Positions 1-14,911 of a DNA stretch of 64,000 bases are shown piece after piece (position 1 is the first letter of the stretch; each line of letters starts with the position of its first letter). The notes under the pieces were generated by a model, which did no database searches, was not told the origin of the DNA, and saw only the letters and a list, made by a program, of their open reading frames with translations. The translations under genes and the position numbers were made by a program. The DNA is from Scenedesmus sp. ARA3 (Eukaryota > Chlorophyta > Chlorophyceae > Sphaeropleales > Scenedesmaceae), in contig RWJK01000510.1 in NCBI GenBank assembly GCA_004335835.1, forward strand, positions 2,380 through 66,379, in the 5' to 3' direction.

Positions 1-115
1 GCTACAACCAGATGCATGACACGCCACTCATGCTACAACAGATGCATGACACGCCACTCATGCTACAACCAGATGCATGACACGCCACTCATGCTACAAC
101 AGATGCATGACATGC
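1..115. repeat. 30/31-bp minisatellite in an intron
   Basis: Nearly four copies of a unit that alternates between 31 and 30 bases (a 61-base higher-order unit), each containing GATGCATGACACGCCACTCA. The array continues off the left edge. It lies in the intron directly after the last visible exon of the Tudor-like gene on the minus strand. Because each unit carries a GAGTGG word on the minus strand, it repeats a sequence resembling the real GTGAGTGG donor. Confidence 0.9.
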
Positions 116-836
116 CCACTCACCAGCCTGTTCTCCCGCTGGAACTCCCCCCTTGCTGCTTTAACAGCATTCGCCAGAGCAGCGTCAGCGTCAGCAAACG
201 GCTGGTCAGCCACAAACAGCACGCATCCTGCCAGCGCTGCTGCTGCTGCTGCTGCAGCGTCTGCCGTGGCGCTGCCATTAGTGCTGCTGCTGCCACTACT
301 GCCTGCTACTGCAGCAGCTGCTGCTGCGAAGCGCTTCCAGGGTTCCTTGCCTCGCTCAAAGTCCACTGCATTGGCCTGCAGGGCCTTCAGCACATCACCC
401 TTGTGAACCTGCAGCAGTTGCATCAAGCAGCCACACCCAACAGGCCGTGAGTGGATTAGTAAAGTCAGGGCATCAAACCTGGGATGCAAACCAAGGGCAG
501 GCGGCAGGCAACAAATGAACTACACCCAGCCTGACAGTGTGCTGCTGAGCTGTCACCTAGCCAGGCTTTGCAATGATGCATCGATAGATAGGAAGGTTAC
601 ACCGGTGTGTTGCATGCGGCTACGGCACGACAGACACCTGGTCTAATAGGAAGCTGCAAGCAGCTGAGCTGAGGCTGTCACTCGGAGGTCATGCACATAT
701 GCATTGTTCTATGCGCTGGGGCCTTTCCTGCAAGCCGGCGCCACCCCTCACCTTGACGGCCTCGTCCTGCACTGCCCACAGCGGCACCTGCTGCTTGCCC
801 TTGCCCTTGGCCAGCACCACCTCGCCAGCAGAAGCC

Positions 837-877
<41 letters not shown>

Positions 878-1112
878 GCCAGCAGCAGCCTCGGCCTGCA
901 CGCGCTGAAGGAATGCAGCCAGCGCAGCAAAGTGGGCGCGCGCCAGCACACGCGCAGGCTCAAACGTCAGCTCATCAATCGGGTTCACTGCCGATTTGCT
1001 GCTTGGTGCGGCTGCTGCTGCGCCACCTGCAGCGGGATCTGCGCCACCTGCAGCTGCGCCATTACGCGTGCGCTTTGCTGCTGGGCGCGGCTGCTTAGCT
1101 GGCTGCTGTCCG

Positions 1113-1165
<53 letters not shown>

Positions 1166-2589
1166 GTCCTGCGCAGCTGCCGCACCCTGGCCCTGCTGCA
1201 GCTTGCGCTTCTTGCCACCCGCTGCGGCATCTGCTACTGCTGCTGCTGCTGCTGTTCGAGGCTTCTTGCTGCCGGCTGCATCTGCGGCAGCAGCAGGCCG
1301 CTTCGGCTTGCTGGCTGCTGCTGCTGCTGCTGCTGCTGGCCGCGGCGCCGCACCACTACATGTCTTGCGACCCAGCAGTCGCACACGCCCAGTCTTTGGG
1401 GGTGCTGCTGCAGCTGCTGCGGCTGCTGCTGTCGGCCCAGCAGCATCTGGAGCACAAGAGCCTGACCGCGAGACGCCTCCAGCTGGTTTGTCAGCAACTT
1501 GCTGCTGCTTCTGCTGCTTCTCCTGCTGCTGCTTCTCCGGTTGCCCTGCCTTTACTTTGGCCTTGCGCATTGCTGCAGCAGCTGCTCCTGCAGCTGCTGG
1601 CTGCGGCCTGCCCTGGTCCTGCCTCTCTGCAGGTGGCGGCGCATCTAGCGAATTGCGGCTGCTACCTGAAGCCTTGGCTGCGGCCACCTGCTGTTTGGCC
1701 TGCGGCACAACAGCAACGGTCAAACCGTGGCAATGCATGGCGTCATGCACTGTATCATCACATGCAGCAGCACTGGATGACTAGACAGTGGGGCCCTGGC
1801 CTGGCGCCACATGCAGTGCTGCGGTGCTAGGTGACGCAGAATGGGCTCAAAGGTAGCAGCAGCTGGAGCCTTACGGCATTGAGTCAGCTGCGAGTGAATC
1901 AGATGGTGTTGTGAGCACAGCTTGATGTTCACCGCAGAAACCTTAGCTGCCAGAGCATCACGCTTGCATGCAGGACAGCCTGCGCTCACATACCTGGCGC
2001 TGCTGGTCTGCTGAGTCATGTGCAACAGCGTTTCCTGCAAGGCAAAGGTGCAGGAATGTGAGAGCAGATCAACACGGCGCCGCCTCCTATCGGCGTTCAC
2101 TCTGGTGGCAGTAGCAACACCTGCACCAGCGCGATTGTTGCTGTGTTCAGTGCACGCACCGCTTGGCAGCTGCTGCAGGTGCTTCTTCAACTCGGACCAG
2201 GCCATCTCCTCCTGATCATCGTCCTCATACGTGATCCAGTACCTGCAGCGTGCAAGGTTACCAGACATCCTGATGTCAGCAAGCACAACAGCAGCACTAT
2301 GTAGTACCTGGCTGCTTGGGTCCACCCAAGCATCGTGAGCCTATTTCACAGCCTCAAGGATTTTACAATGCTTTCTTACAGTCATCAGCTGCTGGCTGTT
2401 GTGCCTTTGGAGCAAGCAAATGCCGTAGCCGTTTGAAGCCCCTACTCACAGCTGTCTTCTCGCGTCGTACTTGGTGACCGTCCCATTAAACCATGCAAGG
2501 CCTCCTTCTGTTTCACTGTGGAACTGTTTCTTTACTTTTGCACCGATGGCTGCCAGCTTCAGCGGCCGGGCAAGTGACCCTGTATCCAT
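1..2589 (-). CDS. Tudor-like chromatin protein, possible BRCT (partial)
   Basis: Partial gene, 3' end outside the window. Exons: 2450-2589, 2160-2242, 1994-2034, 752-1699, 124-408; all four joins keep frame and the last exon ends at a GTGAGT donor. The start is the ATG at 2589 (MDTGSLARPLKLA). Residues 17-75 read as a Tudor/PWWP-type barrel: GAKVKKQF, then WFNGTVTKYD, then YWITYEDDDQEEMAWSEL, joined cleanly across intron 1. Such domains bind methylated histone tails or sit in DNA-repair and chromatin proteins. The 316-codon exon is poly-Ala with basic clusters (PKRP, KKRK, AKRTR), fitting a nuclear protein. The last visible exon has LAGCVLFVADQPF and ARGEFQREN, which resembles the start of a BRCT domain; this is a weak inference because the domain is cut off. 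The Tudor call is firm, the protein name is not. Confidence 0.75.
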
Positions 2590-2646
2590 CCTGCAGCTCT
2601 GCGTATCTACATAACACTGCAGCTAAGGCTGATTACAGCTTGGCAG

Positions 2647-2668
2647 TTTATATAGCAGTTTATATATG
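2647..2668 (-). promoter_or_regulatory. Tandem TATA boxes of the Tudor-like gene
   Basis: On the minus strand two TATA-like words (CATATATAAA and TATATAAA) lie 58 to 79 bases upstream of the ATG at 2589. This is the expected place for a core promoter with a short leader. Assigned from sequence and position only. Confidence 0.45.
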
Positions 2669-3876
2669 TGTCACATGATGCACCAGCCTGCCTGGCACGG
2701 GAGGCACAGGCGGATTCCAAATTTGAACATTGATTATGCCGCGGTCAGCGAAGCATGTAAGCTTTACTGGTCAGACCGATACGTTTGCAGTCCATTATGT
2801 TGAAGAACATCCCACTGGGACTTCCTGCTCACCGCCTTGTCGCACGGTCCCAGGCTGGCAACGCTGGATTTGGCTTTGCAGCAAAGCGGGCCGCTTAATA
2901 TTTGGGATCATCTCAAGCTGCAGGATGCTGATACAGACTAGTTAAGGCTGCACGACGAGGTCAACACACGTTTACTGAAAGACATAAGCAGACATGCTGC
3001 CATGCTGATGGTCATGGTCTCCACACCAGCATGCGTCCATTGGTCCAATAGTACTGACGTGTCACAATACGCTTCAACGCTGCGGCTTTCCACAACCAGC
3101 TGCTCAAACAAACGTTACATTCGCCAAAACAGGCAACAGGCAGGCCAGTTTTATGTAAGCAACGGGCAGCATGCACCACCAGAGCTGTTGTAAGTGCTAT
3201 GCCACCCGCGTTGGCCCATCATCTCAGCAACCAGTGGTGCGTGGTGCATCACATAAGCACAATAAAAACAGTGCATACATGGCCTCAGACAGTCACAAGA
3301 TGACACGGCCCTGCGACACAACACAGCCGGCCGTGTAGTCATCTCAAGCAATGACTGCTGCAGCCCTGACAATGAAGTGCAGCTGACCATGTTCGGCAAC
3401 AGGCGCACATCAACAAAGTCAACGCCCATTTGTGCTAAACGAAATCTGCCCACCAGCCAAACACTGCGAAGCAATGCGGGGCAGTTTTGATGACCCACAA
3501 GTCAGACCATTATCACTGATGTTGTGACACAACATGCTTAGTTCAGCAAGCAAGGCAAATGCATCGCTTCAAATCCCAACCCAGCATACCAACGCAAACT
3601 CAAGCGCCTGCTGCTGCATGCGCTCCAACCCTGCGTCTAAGCAAGTCTTGCTGCGTCAAAAGGCGACAGCCGCCACATGCACACACTGCTGCTGGCCACC
3701 AACAGCTCTGGCTGACACCTGTCATCACCTGTAAGTGCAGGTGCAGCCCATCTGCTGCTGACCAGCCAGCTGTGTGCCCACCAGCCCTGCAGCCAGCCAG
3801 CCTGCGGCTGATGCACCCGCTGCTGCCAGGCAACACCCGCAGCAGCAGCAGCAGCATCTGCAGCAGCAGCCGCTGC
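2669..3876. other. Intergenic, no gene seen
   Basis: Space between the 5' end of the Tudor-like gene and the 3' end of the eIF4B-like gene, both on the minus strand. Open frames here are short, have no domain signature, and show no consistent splice-phase chain. It should hold the promoter of the first gene and the 3' UTR of the second. Confidence 0.5.
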
Positions 3877-7594
<3,718 letters not shown>

Positions 7595-8516
7595 GCTATA
7601 TATCTCCGGCTAGCGCTTGCTTGGCGTCTCGTGTGTGTCGGCTCACTCTATCGCGTCTCAAAGTCGCCCCGTATCACCCAAACGATGTTCTCAGCGAGTA
7701 CGTCAAGCACACATCAGCAAGCAAGCAGCAGTACGCGGTTTGGGGTTCCTAGCCCTTGCGCCCGGTGCGTTCCTTCATCGCGCTTCCTTGCTCGTTGAAG
7801 AGCTCTGAACTGAGCCTCAATGCCCAAGTCTGGTTAGGTTCCTTTTGAGTGTTGATGAAAACGCTGTTGCAATGCTAGCCAGCCAAGGAAGCACGATGTT
7901 GCGGACACTGTCTCACTACATGGCCAGCTGCAGCTTAGGGGTGCAGCAGCAGCTGTTGGCAGGTGAGCAGCTCTGTACTACTGAAACAGTCTTAGAGTTG
8001 CTGCACATGACTGCAGACAGACAGCAGGCCTAGAGCTATAGGTGACTGCTTGGCGTACCTGCGCTCCTTCAATGCTGCTGCTGCTGCTGCTGCCGCCGCA
8101 TGATCTGACCCGTCATGGCTTTGTGCAGGCACTGCGTGCAGTGTACTTGGTTCCACCAGCAGCTTGCAGCCAGAGGAGTACACGCAGTGGCAAGGCAGGC
8201 GCTGGTGCGTCAATGTTGAGGCACAGCAGCAGTGCCAAGCACACGCACCATACACTGCTTTTATCTCACTGTCTGAGCCCCAGAGGGCTTCTGCACTGCA
8301 GTAATCAGTAATTGCCTCAGGCCGCTTTGTGATGTTGAGCAGTGCACAATATAGAAACGTGTTCATCGCAGCAGCTGCTTGACGCACGCCGCTGGTCCAC
8401 AACAGAGCAAGGAACAGCAAGCGGCGAGCCAGCAGCTTGATGTCAGCTTCCATGTGTTATAACAGTCATTTAAACAGTTAAATATAACAAAACTAACCCT
8501 CTGCTGGTGCCTGCAG
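7595..8516. other. Divergent promoter region and missing bL27 first exon
   Basis: Lies between the eIF4B-like start (minus) and the first certain bL27 exon (plus). The mitochondrial presequence of bL27 should be encoded here. The best candidate is 7872 or 7896 to about 7960, reading MLRTLSHYMASCSLG and ending at a GTGAGC donor. Its phase (1) does not match the acceptor at 8517, which needs phase 2, so either a small extra exon is missing or the candidate is wrong. A (CTG)n run lies near 8073-8090. Confidence 0.4.
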
Positions 8517-9557
8517 GGCCACCAAGAAGCAGGGAGGCAGCACCAAGAACAAGGCAGACAGCCAGCCCAAGTACCTAGGCGCCAAGATGTCACATGGGCA
8601 GCTGGCCTTCCCTGGGCAGATGCTGGTCAAGCAGCGAGGCACCAAGTTCCACCCGGGGCACAACGTGGGCATGGTGAGCATGTGAATGGTATTGACGCTG
8701 TAAACCAGCCATGACAGGCCCTGGAGAGGGTTGTCTTGCCATTTGTGTGCATGCGATGCTGTCAGCGTGCACGCAGCAGCAGGTTGCGGCACTCGGGCAT
8801 TGCTGGCAACAGCCACGTGCGTGAGCAGGTTGCATGGCACGCCGTGTGCACCCATGCTTGCTCGACAGCAACTTTATGTGTTCAGCACAATTGTCATATG
8901 TTTTATGCATCCAGCACGTCGGCATTTGGCCTGAACATCTGTCTGCTGCCACTGCATGGCTTGCGCACCATGCGACCAGCCAAGTCTGCGCCTGCATCCC
9001 TTTGCACGCAATTACTGAACTTAGAACGAGGCACTATGAGTAGACATGCTCCACCTGTGTGCTCTGCAGGGCACTGACTTCACGCTGTTTGCCAAGTCAG
9101 TGGGCTTTGTGAGCTTCCGGCACAGCAGTGTGCTGCCGCCCGGCCGCAAGCCCTCGGCAGCCAAGCAGCGGAAATACATTGACGTGCTGCCGCTGAACAA
9201 CGACTGGAGCGAAGGATATCAGGCCAAGGTGGCGCAGGTGGGTTTGTGATGCGTCATGTGACACGTCATGCAACGCGTCATGCGACCTGTGGCGGAAATG
9301 CTGCTAACAGTAGCAGGTTGATTTATGCGTGGTGTGTATACTGGCATCATGACAGCTGCACTAGTGCTGCTGTGCGGCCTTGTTGCTTGTGCTGCTTCTG
9401 AATGGTCCGTAGCTGCAGTTGCTTGCGAGGCATTGGCTGACGTCGGGGCTGCCGCTGCCGCTGCTGCTGCCTTCTGTGATTGCTGTAGATGGTCCAGCGA
9501 CGAAACGAGATCCGTAGGCAGTCGCTGGGCTTAGCAGCAAAGTTTGGCAAGAAGTGA
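8517..9557 (+). CDS. MRPL27: Mitochondrial large-subunit ribosomal protein bL27
   Basis: Exons 8517-8673, 9070-9237 and 9489-9557, plus an unresolved 5' exon. Exon 2 begins [20 protein letters not shown] and goes on to [16 protein letters not shown], then [14 protein letters not shown]: the diagnostic bL27 sequence, whose N-terminal Ala-Thr-Lys-Lys arm reaches toward the peptidyl-transferase centre. The eukaryote-specific extension RKYIDVLP, typical of mitochondrial bL27, follows. The last exon ([22 protein letters not shown], stop at 9557) fits by phase and basic composition; without it the frame would stop at 9249 just past a GTGGGT donor. The organellar target is inferred from the RKYIDVLP tail, since the presequence exon was not fixed. 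Annotated start is the first supported exon, so the feature is 5'-incomplete. Confidence 0.9.
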
Positions 9558-9606
9558 GAAGGCAGGCAGTGGTTCAACTACGGGGTGGTTGAGCATGCAG
9601 CAGAGG

Positions 9607-9607
9607 C

Positions 9608-9640
<33 letters not shown>
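9607..9640. repeat. (CAG)n tract
   Basis: About eleven CAG triplets in the 3' flank of the bL27 gene, just after its stop codon; probably in the 3' UTR. Confidence 0.85.
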
Positions 9641-9641
<1 letters not shown>

Positions 9642-10420
9642 GCTGGGATCTGCAGAGCTAGTTTAGGTAGTGAGACATTCTGCAGTGGGTAGAGCAGGAA
9701 GTGATTGATTGGTGAAGTGAATTCAGTGAATGGCTGATGGATCAAGTGATTGCCCAATGAGCCTGTCATTGGCTCGAAAACGGGCTGTGTTCCCGTCGTG
9801 TAACACACAAATTGTGTGAATTCGAAGCATGGGGCTGCGGGTCAGTTCCCTTTCTTAACTTTAGGAGCTCGTCGAATGACCAAGTGTAAGAGGAATCTTT
9901 CATTGTGATCATGGTGTGGGGCCGCTTGGCGGCTGAAGAACAACCATCTGGTTCGTGCTTGAGCCATAGTGAACTACAGACTGTTGAGTTGCGCAGCGCT
10001 GCAGTGCTCTGAACAATGATGATCCAGGAAGGATCAGTGCTCACACACCAAGACCAAGGCATTATGCCATACTATCGCTTGGTGCTAAAGAGCAATGCTA
10101 AACCCCTATGAGAACAGCGTGACATTGTATTGGCAGGTGCTGCTAATCCTGTACTGCCAGCCACGTGTCCCTGATCAATGTCACGTCACACTTCTTCAGC
10201 GAAAGTGGGGATTAGTTGCATTAACATCGGCGCGTTAGATAGTAATGGGAGTCGCTCGTTCTGTGTTTCGTCCAATAAGCAAGCTTGTTGCTGTGGGACC
10301 TGACATTTCACGCTGCACTGTTGGAACCATCATTCCGACACCCTTTTGCCAGTTTGGGCCGCAGGCCCTACCGACATATAAGAGAGACACACATACACTG
10401 ACATACCATACGTATTAGCT
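9641..10420. other. Intergenic, bL27 3' flank and FMO promoter
   Basis: No coding region seen. The right part should hold the FMO promoter; a TATA-like ACATATAAG lies at 10374-10382, about 40 bases before the FMO ATG, which would imply a very short leader. Confidence 0.4.
9799..9803 (+). terminator. Possible TGTAA polyadenylation signal of bL27
   Basis: TGTAA is the usual poly(A) signal in volvocine and related green algae. This copy is 242 bases after the bL27 stop. A five-base word is common by chance, so this is only a candidate. Confidence 0.25.
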
Positions 10421-12228
10421 ATGCCTCCGCATTCAGCTGCAGAGCCAAGCAGACAGTGCAAAGTGGTGAGCAGCAGCAGAGGCAGCAGCAGCAGCAGCAG
10501 CAGCACTACTGTAGGCAGTTCCAGCGCTGAAGCACCGAGTGCATGAACATGACAACCATCACAGATCTCTTCATAGCAGGAGATCCAGCGCTGTACCGCT
10601 GACAAGTCTACTTTGCATATCCTTGCACACGCCCAGCACTGCTGCTGACACCCAATTGCCCGCTGCCTCCTCCATCCACACATGGCAGGCTGTCATTGGC
10701 GCTGGCGCAGCAGGCCTGGTAGCTGCGCGTGAGCTGCGTCGTGAGGGGCACGATGTGGTGCTGCTGGAGCAGCAGGGGCAGCTGGGGGGCACCTGGATCT
10801 ACACAGATGAGGTGGAAGGGCCCTTTAGCCAGCACCCAGCCGCAGCTCGATGTGTTTGGTTGCTATTGTGTGCCTGGTGGTTACTTGCAGCGGATAAATC
10901 CATCTTTGTTTTGCCTAAGCAGCAGAACACAGCGATGGCAAGCATGACCAATTGAGAATGGCGAGCCGAGCGCACCGCACCTTGCTTGTGATCATATGCT
11001 CTGCTGCATCCCACCTGCCTTGCCAGCTGCCTGCATCCAAAAACACACAAACCAACCAACCAGCAGCTGCAAGAGCTCTCTAAAGCAGCTGCACTGTGGT
11101 TTTATGCCTTGTTTGCGCAACAAATCCGTTGGCGCCCTGCATTGCAGGTTGATGGTGACCTGCTGGGCCGTGATGCCAGCCGCCGGCGCGTGCACAGCAG
11201 CATGTACCAAGGCCTGACCACCAACCTGCCTCGAGAAATCATGGGCTTTGCCGACTTCCCTTTCAGCACAGCAGCGATGGCTGGCAGCAGCATTGATGCG
11301 CGGCGCTACCCCTGCAGCGAAGAGGTGTGTACGGGAGGATGACTGGTTGGTACTGTGGGGGTGGGAGTGCAGCTGGGGTGTGCAGCAGTACTGGGCCAAA
11401 GCTGTGGCAGTGTAGGAGCATGCAGCGAGGAGGTGGGGCACACACACATAGAGGATGCTTGCTGGGTGGTGTGGGGGTGGGAGTACAGCTGGGGCTGTTG
11501 ATGAGGAATGGCTGGCAGCAGCATCGATGCGCGACGCCACCCCTGCAGCGAGGAGGTGCGGCACGTACACATTCACATAGAAGATGGCTGCTTGGCGGTA
11601 TGGGGGCAGGAGTGCAGCTGGGGCTGTTGATGAGAGTGGGGTATGTGCAGCATCGACGCGCGGCGCTACCCCTGCAGCGAAGAGGTGTGTATGGGAGGCT
11701 GCCTGGTTGGTGCTGTGGGGGTGGGAGTGCAGCTGGGATGTGCAGCAGTGCTGGGCCAAAGCTATGGCAGTGTAGAAGTATGCAGCCAGGAGGTGTGGCA
11801 CACACACATGGAGGATGCTTGCTGGGTGGTGTGTGGGTGGGAGTACAGCTGGGGCTGTTAATGAAAGTTAGGCATGCAGCAGCAACATCAGGCCGTGGGT
11901 TCCGGACTTGCCAGCGATGCACGGTGCTGCCTTAGCAGTGATGATGCAATGGTGGATTGGCATGTGACGCGGAGGGGCTGCCTCTTGCAATTACGAAGAC
12001 ACTGCAGCTTGCAATGGCCGAAGCACTCGACGCTCAAACAAGGCCTTGAAGGAGCACACGTGTGTATGTTTTGCTTCTGCTGTCGCTGCTGCTGCTGGTG
12101 CTGCTGCAGGTGCTGCGCTACCTGCAGGCCTTTGCACAGCACTACCACCTCACGGAGCTGATCCGATTCAACTGCCAGGTGCAGAGTGTGCAGCATGCCC
12201 CAGCAGCTCCAGCAGCTCCAGCAGCAGC

Positions 12229-12261
<33 letters not shown>

Positions 12262-12368
12262 TCCACCAGACAGCAGCACAGCGGCCGACATACCTTGGCA
12301 GAGGTGGGAAGTGCAATGGCAGCAGTTGCCAGCTGCTACCTCACCCGCCTCCAGCAGCAACCCTCCCT

Positions 12369-12402
<34 letters not shown>

Positions 12403-14911
12403 TGGCAATATGTACACAGAGCTGTTTGATGCTGTGCTGGTGTGCAACGGGCACTATTCTGAACCCAAGCTGCCGCAGCTGCCTGGTGCTGAGGGCTGGC
12501 CCGGGCTGCTCATGCACAGCCACAACTACCGCAGCGCTGAGCGCTTCAAAGGGCAGCATATTGCAGTGCTGGGCGCGTCATTCTCAGGTGGGGTGGGGTG
12601 GAATAGATGCTGCAGCAGATGCCTGCCGTGCGCTGTGCTGATGTGGCAATCTTGCATCGCCAAGGTGAGCACCATTTGCTTTGCTGAAGATTTGCTGGAG
12701 TACTTGGAGTTGTAATGATGCAAACAAGCATGCACTGCAGCTGCTTCCCTGCCGTAAGTATCAGCCTAATCCGTTTTGTGCTGTGGTTGCTCTGCAGGGC
12801 AGGATGTTGCGCGGTTAGTGGCGCAGCAGGCGGCATGCGTGTACCTGTGCGCAAGGGAGTGGACGACGCAGCAGCAGCTGGATGCCGGCAGGGGGGGCGC
12901 AGCAGCCAACATCCAGCGGCGCGGCATGATCACACAGCTCAATGCTGCAGGTGCGCAGCAGCGCTGTGGTGTTGATCGTGTTGAGCTTGAACCCCCCAAA
13001 AAGCTCGAATTGCTGCTTCGATAGTTCAAAGCGATGACTGGCATACCAGCAGACTGTCTTGTGCAATGCAAGGGCTGAAGTGTATGTGGGCCCACATCTC
13101 TGGAAAGTGCTGCATGGGCGGCAGCATTGCCCACATCCTGCTGCCATGTACGCATGCAGGGGGTGCTGAGTTTGCCGTGGGCCAGGCTGTGCCTCAGCTC
13201 GATGCTGTCATCTGCTGCACTGGCTACAACTACAGCTTCCCATTCCTGGACCTACAGGTGAGGGGCTGCAATGATGGGTGTATGCTGCTGTGCTGCTGCA
13301 ACTGCATGCGGTTCATGCAACGCAGCATTGCTTGCAAGCACACTGATGCAGAGACACAAGCGGCAGCACTGCTACACCTTCGTGTGCCACAGCTGTGCTG
13401 CAAATGCAACGGCTGGACAACATTGCATTGAGGCTGTGTGGTTCGTCCCTAGGACAGCAGCTGGTGCTGCTGGTCATGGGCAGAGGTCTGGTTAGTGTGC
13501 TGCTGACAGGCATGTTGTGTGTCTCTTGCAGGCGCTGGGGCTGAGCACTGCGCAGCAGCACGTGGCGCCGCTGTTCCAGCACATGTTTGTGCCAGGTGCG
13601 GCACATGCGTGTTCTGCGTCAAGCAACGTCAGCAGCAAGGACTGTGTGCAACTGCTTGCATGATGTGGTAGCCTGCTGTTAGACACATTGCTGCGTGGGA
13701 GGTGATGTTTCAACCTGAGCAGTTTCCTGCAACAGCGAATTACCCAACAATGCACAGCTGCATGAGCTGTTGGTCAATCAGCGCTAAGCACAGCCTGCAA
13801 CCACACTGTCCTTTTCACAAGCACACATGGCGACCTGTATGTCCTATGTGGCGCTGAACCCGCATGTTTGCTGCCTCCATCCTGTTCCATGTGTGGGCTG
13901 CACTCTTTTAATGGGCCCCTTATGGAGAGCAGGTCAGGGCCCTGGCCTTGCATTCATTGGCCTACCATGGCGCGTGGTGCCCTTCCCAATGTTTGAGCTG
14001 CAGGCCAAGCTCTGTGCAAGGTGGGCAGGGGCGCCAGCCTGTGCAAACTGTGGACAGACCTGCACTGCACATAACTTTACTTTAATTCATCGTTGCTTGC
14101 CATGCACATCCAACAGTCGAAGGCGCGACATGCACAGGCTCCTAGCAGGCCTGTGCTTGTGTATTTAGATCAAATGCTTGCCATGAAGCCGCAACTACAA
14201 GCAGATATCAAGCCGCATGTGTCTGCTGCATGGCTGTGTCTTGCAGGGTGTTGTCGGGCCGTGCTTCGCTGCCGCCCGCTGCTGAGATGGCTGCCTGGGT
14301 GCAGCAGCATGAGAAGCTGCTGGCTGCTGAGGGGCGGCCACCCTCACAGAGGTAAGCAGGCACTATCAGCGCACGCACCTGCAGTGTTTGCACCAGGCTC
14401 GGCAATGTTGTTTTAGAGAGTGGGTGGTGCAAGCCTTGCTGCTCACTCTTTGACTGGCATTCTGTCCCCGGCTGGCTGTCCACTGCACGCGGTGCAGCCT
14501 ATGGCTTGCAGATCCAGCAGCCAACAATTGCGTGAACATAAGCATGGTTTGCAGCATGCCTTGCTTAAGGGCCCAGCACCTTGAGCAGCAGCCCTGCTTC
14601 CTGCAAGTGTTGTCTGAATGTCAGTACCAGCCCCATGACTTGGCTTGGTTTGGTTGCACAGCCAATCACATTGCATTCAGTGGCTCAAGCCAAAGCAAAG
14701 TAAACTGCACCTGACGAGCCTAAGTACTGCTGCCACCCCGTTCACAAATTGCCGCAGCCACTACCTGGACTACAAGCAGCTGGAGTACCATGCATGGCTT
14801 GCCAGCATGTGCGGGCGCGACGTCCCTCGTGTGCCAGGCTGGCGTGCAGTGGTCATGCATGCCTACTGGCTGTGGCGCTGGCTGCTGGTGGTGGGCTTGA
14901 GGCGTGCCTGA
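10421..14911 (+). CDS. Flavin-containing monooxygenase
   Basis: Ten exons, 494 residues, every join in frame: 10421-10465, 10689-10811, 11148-11324, 12110-12587, 12798-12950, 13160-13257, 13532-13595, 13933-14020, 14247-14351, 14758-14911. Exon 1 (MPPHSAAEPSRQCKV) joins exon 2 to give CKVAVIGAGAAGLVAAREL: the FAD-binding GxGxxG sits at residues 19-24, Glu42 for the ribose, and LGGTWIY at 47-53. FMO hallmarks follow in order: SSMYQGLTTNLPREIMGF, EEVLRYLQAFA, the FMO signature as WPGLLMHSHNYR, the NADPH site GASFSG, CTGYNYSFPFL and LAFIGLPW. Exon 4 has an Ala/Ser-rich insertion of about 60 residues absent from typical FMOs. The C-terminus (HAYWLWRWLLVVGLRR) is hydrophobic and may anchor in a membrane. 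Family members oxygenate soft S or N atoms using NADPH and O2; the substrate here, or a YUCCA-like role, cannot be told from sequence. Confidence 0.93.
11279..11870. repeat. Tandem duplication of FMO exon 3 end plus intron
   Basis: Three related units start near 11279, 11513 and 11641. Each begins with a copy of the last 40-odd bases of exon 3 (reading S-I-D-A-R-R-[Y/H]-P-C-S-E-E) followed by a GT donor and diverging intron sequence with GTGGGGGTGGGAGTGCAGCT blocks. Only the first copy is needed for the protein; the others sit in intron 3. They create a long Thr/His/Ala-rich open frame on the minus strand that is an artefact. Confidence 0.9.

Noticed and set aside
204..310. Transposable element or tRNA genes
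   Set aside because: I looked for terminal repeats, reverse-transcriptase or transposase motifs and cloverleaf signals in the window and saw none I could support. The Ala-rich triplet stretch at this position is ordinary coding repeat.
10992..11922. Minus-strand frames rich in THLFAAG-like and His/Pro/Ser repeats
   Set aside because: They are the reverse complement of the tandem duplication in FMO intron 3 and carry no independent signals.
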